This document shows, in pieces, positions 22,174-28,162 of a stretch of 28,162 bases of DNA. The DNA comes from a virus. The stretch covers positions 1 through 28,162 of IMG/VR virus record IMGVR_UViG_3300018416_000086. One strand, written 5' to 3'. The notes under the pieces are model-generated. The model searched no databases, was not told where the DNA came from, and saw nothing but the letters and a program-made list of their open reading frames with translations. The position numbers were made by a program, and so were the translations under genes. Positions within the stretch are counted from its first letter, which is position 1. Every line of letters starts with the position of its first letter.

Positions 22174-23447
22174 GTCGAAAAACAATAAGGTCAGCTAGAA
22201 AGATAGAGGCTCCTAAGGAAGTTAGAAATAGTATGAGAGTACTTAATCTATCTGGCTATGAAATCCCAAGTATAAAGGAGAATACTCGTAATGATTGGGT
22301 TGAGTACGGTGACGATAATGATTATTTCACTGAACTTATAGAAAGGTATTTGGGTAGTCCTACAAACTCAAGATGTATCAATGGTATTGTTGATATGGTT
22401 TATGGTAGAGGACTAAACGCAACAGACTCAACAGAGAAGCCTGAGATGTTCGGTAAGATGCAAAGCCTATTAAGACCGAGTGACGTTAAGAAGATGGTTA
22501 ATGACCTTAAAATGTTAGGTCAAGCTGCTATCCAGGTGGTATATAAGAATGGTAAGAGGGAGATATCCGGTCTTTATCATTTCCCTATGGAAACATTAAG
22601 AGCTGAGAAGGCTAAAGACGGTAAAGTTAAAGGATATTACTATCACCCCGATTGGGCCAATATAAAGCCCTCTGACAAGCCTAAAAGAATTCCTTCGTAC
22701 AAGAATGGTAGTAAGTCTGAGAAGATCGAAATATACTGCGTTAAACCGTATAGAGCAGGGTTCTATTATTACTCACCAGTAGATTATCAAGGGTGTTTAC
22801 AGTATTGTTCTTTAGAGGAAGAGGTTTCTAATTATCACCTTAACAATATTAAGAATGGATTGCAGCCTTCTTTACTATTGAACTTTAATAATGGTATTCC
22901 TTCTGACGAAATTCAGGAAAGAATTGAAAGAAAGATATACGATAAATTCAGTGGATCTTCTAATGCAGGTAGATTTATATTAGCCTTTAATGAAAGTTCA
23001 GAGGATCAATCTACAGTTGAACCTATACACTTACCAGATGCTCACGCTCAATATGAGTTCTTAGCCAAAGAAAGTAGGGAGAAGATTATGATTGGCCACG
23101 GTGTTGTATCACCTATCTTATTAGGTATTAAGGATAATACCGGGTTTGGTAATAATGCTGAAGAACTTAGAACTGCTTCTATCCTTATGGATAATATTGT
23201 TATTAGACCATTCCAAACTTTACTTATTGATGCATTCAAAGAATTACTTGCATTCAACGGTATTTTATTGGACCTATACTTTACTACTCTTCAACCAATT
23301 GAGTTTACAGAGCTCGATAATATTGCAACTAAGATTAAGAGAGAGGAAGAGACTGGAGAGAAGTTGTCTAGTCAGAAAGTAGAGGAGGAAGAGTTGTTAA
23401 ACACAGAGGTTGAACCTGAAATAGTAGAACCTAACGAGGAAGAATAA
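22170..23447 (+). CDS. Portal protein
   Basis: A 425-residue protein. Features fit the SPP1/HK97-like portal family: SPTNSRCINGIVDMVYGRG near 65, VNDLKMLGQAAIQVVYKNG, ISGLYHFPMETLRAEK, then KPYRAGFYYYSPVDYQGCLQYC, YHLNNIKNGLQPSLLLNF and KIMIGHGVVSPILLGI, ending with a Glu-rich tail. The portal sits at one vertex, nucleates the capsid and is the DNA entry channel used by terL. It lies after the capsid gene, not next to terL, which is unusual. The last 25 residues are acidic and low-complexity. Confidence 0.85.
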   Translation: MSRKTIRSARKIEAPKEVRNSMRVLNLSGYEIPSIKENTRNDWVEYGDDNDYFTELIERYLGSPTNSRCINGIVDMVYGRGLNATDSTEKPEMFGKMQSLLRPSDVKKMVNDLKMLGQAAIQVVYKNGKREISGLYHFPMETLRAEKAKDGKVKGYYYHPDWANIKPSDKPKRIPSYKNGSKSEKIEIYCVKPYRAGFYYYSPVDYQGCLQYCSLEEEVSNYHLNNIKNGLQPSLLLNFNNGIPSDEIQERIERKIYDKFSGSSNAGRFILAFNESSEDQSTVEPIHLPDAHAQYEFLAKESREKIMIGHGVVSPILLGIKDNTGFGNNAEELRTASILMDNIVIRPFQTLLIDAFKELLAFNGILLDLYFTTLQPIEFTELDNIATKIKREEETGEKLSSQKVEEEELLNTEVEPEIVEPNEEE

Positions 23448-23448
23448 T

Positions 23449-23946
23449 ATGAAGGCATTATTTATAACACTAAAGGAGCTTAAGAGAAAGTCAATATTTG
23501 ACGGGAATCTAGATGCTGATAAATTAATTCAATTTGTTGAGGTGGCCCAGGATACTGAGATTCAGCAATTCCTAGGTACTAAATTATATGAGAAATTACA
23601 AACTGAAATTATAGCAGATACTTTATCTGGTAATTATGAAACATTAGTTAATGATTATATTAAGCCAATGCTTATTTGGTATACTCAAGCGACTTACATC
23701 CCTTACGCAGCATATCAAATATCTAACGGGGGAATATATAAGCATAATTCAGAGAATGCTACATCTGTAAGTGAGTCTGAGATAAAGAACCTTGCGAATC
23801 ACGCAACTGAAACTGCTGAGTTCTATACGCAAAGATTTATGGATCATATGAACTATAACAGTTCATTATACCCTGAATATGTAAGTAACCAGAATGACGG
23901 TATGTATCCGGAGAGAGATGTAAATTTTACTGGTTGGGTTTTATGA
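23449..23946 (+). CDS. Head-tail connector/adaptor (DUF6712-like)
   Basis: A 165-residue protein located just after the portal. It has DADKLIQFVEVAQDTEIQQFLGTKLYEKLQTEII, LVNDYIKPMLIWYTQATYIPYAAYQISNGG and ETAEFYTQRFMDHM. The helical pattern of an N-terminal Asp/Gln helix pair, KP.L.wY....P..a....ng., and a C-terminal helix is that of phage adaptors which dock below the portal. The role of joining portal to tail is family knowledge; the assignment is by motif and position. The stop overlaps the next gene (ATGA). Confidence 0.7.
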   Translation: MKALFITLKELKRKSIFDGNLDADKLIQFVEVAQDTEIQQFLGTKLYEKLQTEIIADTLSGNYETLVNDYIKPMLIWYTQATYIPYAAYQISNGGIYKHNSENATSVSESEIKNLANHATETAEFYTQRFMDHMNYNSSLYPEYVSNQNDGMYPERDVNFTGWVL

Positions 23947-24071
23947 TAGAAGAAGTGAAGAAGGTTTATAAACCTAAAAAAGAAAACGAAATTAAATTAA
24001 ATAGTTATTTAAAAAAGAGAGATGGCGAATCAAATAAATTGGGGAAAGACATATTGCGAGATTCAAACTAA
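23943..24071 (+). CDS. 42-residue basic hypothetical protein
   Basis: Starts at an ATGA junction after the connector gene and overlaps the next gene by 50 bases. It is very rich in Lys, Glu and Asn (VYKPKKENEIKLNSYLKKRDG). The start position is good but the overlap is long, so it could be a real tiny gene or a chance frame. No family recognised. Confidence 0.4.
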   Translation: MIEEVKKVYKPKKENEIKLNSYLKKRDGESNKLGKDILRDSN

Positions 24072-24246
24072 TGGGGGTTTCGGTGTTGATGAACAATGGT
24101 CAACATTTGCAATCAACGATTTATCTGCTCCAACTTGTTGGGGACTTGTTCCGGTAACACCGTTTACAGCAGATATGGTTAGCTATTTTGGAGGTAATAT
24201 AACAGTAGACACAACAGAATTTAAAGCAGATAAAACACAATTATAA
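24022..24246 (+). CDS. Conserved small phage protein (INWGKTYCEI type)
   Basis: A 74-residue protein. It begins MANQINWGKTYCEIQTNGGFG, with WSTFAINDLSAPTCWG and a C-terminal FGGNITVDTTEFKADKTQ. I recognise the NWG..YCE...nsGFG.d..W.t.AInD.SaP.CW pattern from Bacteroidota phages, usually beside portal and fibre genes. Function unknown. A 10-base gap precedes the fibre gene. Confidence 0.65.
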   Translation: MANQINWGKTYCEIQTNGGFGVDEQWSTFAINDLSAPTCWGLVPVTPFTADMVSYFGGNITVDTTEFKADKTQL

Positions 24247-24256
24247 ATAAAAAAAT

Positions 24257-25162
24257 ATGGCATCACAAAATATTAATGTCGGAACGAATGCAGATGATGG
24301 AACTGGTGAATCACTAAGAAGTGCATTTATCGATATCAGAAAAATGTTCGCTGAAGTTTACAACCAAACCTATACTAGCGACACTCAGGATTTAAGTGGG
24401 GCAACTTTTGATTTGTATAGTAAGCCAGACTTAACCCTAGTAGGAAACACACTAACGTTAACAAAACCAGATGCAACTACAGATACAGTAGACTTATCCC
24501 CTTATCTTGATGAGGATGCTAGAGCAATCGCAAGTGGTACAATAGATGGAGCAGGTATAGTAACTTTTACTAGAGATGATGCCAGTACTTTTACCTTGGA
24601 TTTATCTAGCTTATTAGACGATACTACCGCTAATGATGCTACAATAACTTTATCTGCAGGTAGTGGTTTAACTGGTGGAGGTAGTTTTACAACTGACCAA
24701 GCCTCTGCCGATACAGTAACCTTTGACGTAAATGTAGATGACTCTACTATTGAAGTTGCAACAGATACAGTACAGGTTAAGGATGATGGTATCACCCACG
24801 CTAAATTAGAGGGTAGATATACCGAGATTCTAGATATAGCCACTACAAACGGTACTATTGCTTTAGATGCTTCTTCTTATGCTGCTTTTAACCTTACAGG
24901 AGCATTAACAAATCCAACTTTAGATATACAAAATATCAAAACAGGTCAAGTGGTAGACATTATCCTTTCAGGTAGTTTAGCAAGTGCGGTTATTACTTTA
25001 TCCGCAAGTACTTTTACAACGGTAGCAATTAATAAAGTAGGTAGTACAAGTTTAGATACTGCAGCAACAAACATTCTACAGGTACTTTGTGTGGATGATA
25101 CGGATGCAGATGCAATATTAACTTGGGCAGTAGCCTCTTACGCAACAGGAACTTCAGTATAA
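24257..25162 (+). CDS. Tail fibre protein, proximal part
   Basis: A 301-residue protein with the N-terminal signature INVGTNADDGTGESLRSAF, common where phage fibres attach to a tail tip or baseplate. Next is a Thr/Asp/Gly-rich region of strand repeats (SGLTGGGSFTTDQASADTVTFDVN, and IEVATDTVQVKDDGITHAKLE). The C-terminal portion is Ala/Thr-rich and probably a beta-solenoid or trimeric shaft, with no receptor domain that I recognise. The distal binding part is probably supplied by the LamG fibre downstream. Confidence 0.75.
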   Translation: MASQNINVGTNADDGTGESLRSAFIDIRKMFAEVYNQTYTSDTQDLSGATFDLYSKPDLTLVGNTLTLTKPDATTDTVDLSPYLDEDARAIASGTIDGAGIVTFTRDDASTFTLDLSSLLDDTTANDATITLSAGSGLTGGGSFTTDQASADTVTFDVNVDDSTIEVATDTVQVKDDGITHAKLEGRYTEILDIATTNGTIALDASSYAAFNLTGALTNPTLDIQNIKTGQVVDIILSGSLASAVITLSASTFTTVAINKVGSTSLDTAATNILQVLCVDDTDADAILTWAVASYATGTSV

Positions 25163-25172
25163 AAAATAAGAT

Positions 25173-25640
25173 ATGAAAGCAATACAAATAGGAGGAGCAA
25201 TAAAAAGATATACTACAATCCCTAAATCTTGGGGTAATGTAATCGCAGGTTTTGATTTACTATCATCTTCCGATTGGGAAGCTGCAGGATTTTATGATGT
25301 GGTTACACCAAGCTATAATTCAGCAACTCAATACTTGGGAGACCTTGAATGGGATGCAGATAGTAGTACTTTTACCTACCCTGTAATTGATAGAACTTGG
25401 TCTCAAACAGTAGCCGAGTTAAAAGAAAGTAAGATTGCAAATTTAAAGTCAATATACAATAGAAAACTATCAGAAACGGATTGGTATATAATCAGAAGCC
25501 AAGAAGGTACTTCAGCACCTCAAGATGTGTTGGATGCAAGAGCGGCATTAAGAACTGATTGTGCAACTAAAGAAGCAGAGATTAACGCACTTACAACAAA
25601 GAAGGCGGTAGTATCTTATTCTTTACCAAACCTTGACTAA
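25173..25640 (+). CDS. Tail fibre assembly-like protein
   Basis: A 155-residue protein between the two fibre genes. The C-terminal half has SQTVAELKESKIANLKSIY, LSETDWYIIRSQEGTSAPQ, VLDARAALRTDCATKEAEI. This is the shape of fibre assembly or DUF4376-type proteins: an amphipathic helix, then L..tDW.iIr......P..v...R..lR. Such proteins help fold or attach fibres. The N-terminal part (KSWGNVIAGFDLL) has no assigned role. It shares TAATG with the next gene. Confidence 0.6.
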   Translation: MKAIQIGGAIKRYTTIPKSWGNVIAGFDLLSSSDWEAAGFYDVVTPSYNSATQYLGDLEWDADSSTFTYPVIDRTWSQTVAELKESKIANLKSIYNRKLSETDWYIIRSQEGTSAPQDVLDARAALRTDCATKEAEINALTTKKAVVSYSLPNLD

Positions 25641-28027
25641 TGGGATTTAATAAAAAGTTTTTTACAACAGGAGGTATTGTAGCCTCTACACCACCTGCAG
25701 CAGCAGCAGGACTCGACCCTTTACAAAACTTTGAAACTGTAACCTATACAGGGAATGGTAGTGCACAAAAGATAACAGGGTATATAAGAAAGGGTGCTGC
25801 TTTTAATGGGAATAGTAGTGAAATAGACATTCCGCATAACACTGCGTTTGATGCAACTGGAGGGTTAAGTTTTTCTTTATGGATAAATAAAGCGGTGCTT
25901 GACAGTTCTTTTGACAGAATAATGGACAAAGCAAATGGTGGCTTAGGTAATTATGGTTGGGAAATAATGTACAATTCAACTGTAGGCTACAGACTTGATG
26001 TTTATGACACTTCAAATAATGTTTCATCTGCAAGGTCAGGTTCATCAGCAATATCAGCGGTTGGAGTTTGGGACCACGTTGTAGGAACTATTAGTTCTTC
26101 AGGTGTTGCTAAATTATATGTAAATGGAGTTTTAGAAGATACAACTTCAGCATTAAGTAACCCTATATCTTCAAATACAGGTTCAGTTACAATAGGTAGG
26201 TATTTTAATGCTTCGAATGGTATTAATGCTAAATTAGACCAAATAAGATTCTTTAATACAGATATTGACCAAACTGCAGTAGACGCTTTATATGCTGAAG
26301 AGTATGGAGATTCAACCGTATCTACTACAGATTTCTTTGGAGATGGTTCAGGTTTTGCTTTATATCAGTTAGATGAGGATGCGAGTGATACAGGAGGTAC
26401 ATATAATAGAAGTAATTTAAACGTTACAAATGCAGTATTAGATTTAGATGGTGCTGATTTAACGAGTGGTGCAACAACTTGGTCAGACAATACTTCTAAC
26501 AATAATGATGGTGCTATTGATAGTGCTACTTATGTTAGTGATTTTGGCGGTTATCTAAATTTTGCACAAGGAGATGATGCAAAAGTTACAGTTACTGATT
26601 CAAGTAGTTTAGACCTTGCTTCTACAATAACATTAGAGGCTTGGGTTTATGTAACAGGAACTCAAGATACTTATGGTAGATTGTTTTGGAAAAGTGGTGC
26701 TTATGCACTTTACAGACAAGGAAGTAATGGTAATTGGACTTTTTTGATTGGTGGAACAACTTTAGTTTATACATATAATACAACAGATGAATGGTATCAT
26801 ATTGCAGCTACTTATGATGGCAGTAATATGAAAATATTTATTAATGGGGTAGAAAAAGCAACTCAAGCAAAAACAGGTGCAATAACTACTAATAATAATA
26901 ATTTGTTTATTGGTGGTTCAACAGATTCAGACAGATACTTTGTAGGTAGAATTGCTCAAGCACGAGTTCATTCGACTGCACTTACGGATATAGCTTCAAA
27001 TGTATTAGCATCAAGTCAATTTTCACTTTACAACGGAACACCTACCAACGTAAACTTTTTAGGTATGGCATTCCAACCTGATTTGGTGGTTATAAAGAAT
27101 AGAGAAACTTCGGGATATGAATTTACTTGGTTTGACTCTATTAGAGGTGCATTACAAAGATTACGTTCTGATTCAACATCAGGTTCACTTGCTGAAGATA
27201 CAAAGGCAGGCAGTTTAACTTCTTTTGACACTAATGGGTTTTCACTTGGTAATTATGCAGGAACAAATCAAAGCAATATAGGACACGTAGCTTGGTGTTG
27301 GAAGGCAAATGATACCACAGTAACTGATTCCTCAACGGGAGATATTACTGCGGATATCAGAGCAAATACTGATGCAGGATTTAGTATCATTAAATACACG
27401 GGTAATAATACTTCAGGTGCTACTGTTCCGCACGGACTTAATTCTCAACCTGATTTAGTTTTCATAAAAGCTAAAGATTCATCTAATAATTGGCACGTTT
27501 ATGTAAATGGAGTAACGAGTGATTTGCAGGACTTCAGATTAAATTCTAATAGTGGACTTATAAGTGTTACTTCTAAAAGATTTGTACACGCAAGTTTTAC
27601 AGACTCTGTAATTGCTTTAGGTGATAGTGGTGGTACAAATGCAACAGAAACTTATATTGGATACTGCTTCCATTCAGTAGATGGGTATCAGAAGATAGGG
27701 AGTTATACAGGAAACGGAGATGGTTCTTATAACGATAGTTCCGTTGCTAAAAGTATTACAACGGGATTTAGACCAAGATTTGTTGTAATAAAAAGAACTG
27801 ATGCAGCAGAGCATTGGGAAGTTTTTGATAGCGAAAGAAAAAATACTAACCCAAATTATGGGGATTTTAATCGTCTTAATTTTAACCTTACTAATGCAGA
27901 GGTGTCAAGTTATAGTAATTATTGGAACATTGTAGATTTTACTGATACAGGTTTTGATTTAGGTCAAGACCCTTCGCAGAGAGTTAATCTTAATAATGCG
28001 GAGTATTTATATTGGGCAATAGCATAA
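25640..28027 (+). CDS. Distal tail fibre with two LamG domains and a DUF7483-like C-terminus
   Basis: A 795-residue protein. Residues about 48-215 are one LamG (concanavalin A-like lectin) domain: AAFNGNSSEIDIP, GGLSFSLWINKA, WDHVVGTIS, AKLYVNGVLEDT, LDQIRFFNTDI. About 308-450 is a second LamG domain: TLEAWVYVTG, DEWYHIAATYDGSNMKIFINGVEKA, GRIAQARVHSTAL. From about 470 comes FLGMAFQPDLVVIKNRETSGYEFTWFDSI, SLGNYAGTNQSN and VAWCWKA, then QPDLVFIKAKDSS and PRFVVIKRTDAAEHWEVFDS, a pattern typical of marine phage fibres (DUF7483-like). LamG domains bind sugars; this is the likely receptor-binding protein. Confidence 0.8.
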   Translation: MGFNKKFFTTGGIVASTPPAAAAGLDPLQNFETVTYTGNGSAQKITGYIRKGAAFNGNSSEIDIPHNTAFDATGGLSFSLWINKAVLDSSFDRIMDKANGGLGNYGWEIMYNSTVGYRLDVYDTSNNVSSARSGSSAISAVGVWDHVVGTISSSGVAKLYVNGVLEDTTSALSNPISSNTGSVTIGRYFNASNGINAKLDQIRFFNTDIDQTAVDALYAEEYGDSTVSTTDFFGDGSGFALYQLDEDASDTGGTYNRSNLNVTNAVLDLDGADLTSGATTWSDNTSNNNDGAIDSATYVSDFGGYLNFAQGDDAKVTVTDSSSLDLASTITLEAWVYVTGTQDTYGRLFWKSGAYALYRQGSNGNWTFLIGGTTLVYTYNTTDEWYHIAATYDGSNMKIFINGVEKATQAKTGAITTNNNNLFIGGSTDSDRYFVGRIAQARVHSTALTDIASNVLASSQFSLYNGTPTNVNFLGMAFQPDLVVIKNRETSGYEFTWFDSIRGALQRLRSDSTSGSLAEDTKAGSLTSFDTNGFSLGNYAGTNQSNIGHVAWCWKANDTTVTDSSTGDITADIRANTDAGFSIIKYTGNNTSGATVPHGLNSQPDLVFIKAKDSSNNWHVYVNGVTSDLQDFRLNSNSGLISVTSKRFVHASFTDSVIALGDSGGTNATETYIGYCFHSVDGYQKIGSYTGNGDGSYNDSSVAKSITTGFRPRFVVIKRTDAAEHWEVFDSERKNTNPNYGDFNRLNFNLTNAEVSSYSNYWNIVDFTDTGFDLGQDPSQRVNLNNAEYLYWAIA

Positions 28028-28030
28028 ACA

Positions 28031-28162
28031 ATGGAACAGTTGAAGATATATCTATTAAACGCAATCGCATTAGCAATCAGTATAACAGAGATTAATCCGT
28101 ATCTTCAAACAATATCACTATTATTGGCAATAGGGTACACAACAATACAAATAATAAAGAAA
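28031..28162 (+). CDS. Holin-like small membrane protein, 3' end cut off
   Basis: The frame is open from ATG 28031 to the end of the window (44 residues visible). It has two hydrophobic stretches, YLLNAIALAISITEI and ISLLLAIGYTTIQIIKK, separated by a short polar turn. That fits a two-span holin, and the position just after the receptor-binding fibre fits a lysis cassette. The C-terminus is not seen, so the call is provisional. Confidence 0.55.
   Translation, partial: MEQLKIYLLNAIALAISITEINPYLQTISLLLAIGYTTIQIIKK

Noticed and set aside
23146-23382. A 78-codon alternative frame inside the portal gene
   Set aside because: Leu-rich shadow sequence with no start context and no family pattern.
24502-24843. 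Minus-strand 113-codon frame in the fibre gene
   Set aside because: Ser/Val/Ala-rich shadow of a Thr/Asp-rich repetitive coding frame; no gene context on that strand.
1-28162. Integrase, attachment site or lysogeny switch
   Set aside because: I found no recombinase motif, no repressor-like gene and no tRNA fragment in the window, so nothing supports a temperate lifestyle here.

Overview
The window is a stretch of a tailed double-stranded DNA phage (siphovirus-like, because it has a tape measure, a tail tube candidate and a tail assembly chaperone but no sheath gene) that infects a member of the Bacteroidota, probably a marine flavobacterium. The evidence is AT-rich DNA, weak or absent Shine-Dalgarno sites, a TAnnTTTG-type promoter before one operon, and many small proteins whose motifs I recognise from Bacteroidota phages. 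Every gene I accept lies on the + strand, and most junctions overlap (ATGA or TAATG). There is no integrase, tRNA, rRNA or CRISPR array. Both ends cut through genes.

Layout: (1) 1-3284, a packed set of small early-type genes including a PD-(D/E)XK-like protein, a MazG-like protein, a RecE/Cas4-like nuclease and a DnaA C-terminal-like protein. (2) 3271-4335, a DNA cytosine-C5 methyltransferase with a second gene nested out of frame over its catalytic core. (3) 4328-6197, putative small terminase, two mini-genes and the large terminase. (4) 6197-8625, an accessory block: hairpin and 17-bp repeats, a Bacteroidota promoter, six small genes including a Gp88-like protein, and a strong terminator. 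(5) 8557-9180, a gene-free stretch with a predicted structured RNA, a 49-bp tandem repeat, a candidate minus-strand small RNA and another hairpin. (6) 9181-17844, the tail operon: chaperone with a probable -1 frameshift, connector-like proteins, a PKD-domain protein, large tail/baseplate proteins and the tape measure. (7) 17882-23946, the head genes: XkdF-like protease, a four-cysteine mini-protein, scaffold, major capsid protein, tail tube candidate, portal and connector. (8) 23943-28162, fibre genes ending in a LamG/LamG fibre and a truncated holin-like gene.

How it works together: the terminase packages DNA through the portal into a shell built from capsid protein on the scaffold and matured by the protease. 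The chaperone and tape measure build the tail, and the fibres bind the host. The methyltransferase probably protects the DNA from restriction. A second sign of restriction pressure is that I could not find a single CATG in 28 kb, and histidine codons before G are CAC wherever I checked.

Most notable: the dual-coding methyltransferase locus, the total loss of CATG, the frameshifted chaperone, the self-contained accessory block, and the RNA/repeat-rich gap at 8.6-9.1 kb. Family assignments come from recognising motifs, not from searches.
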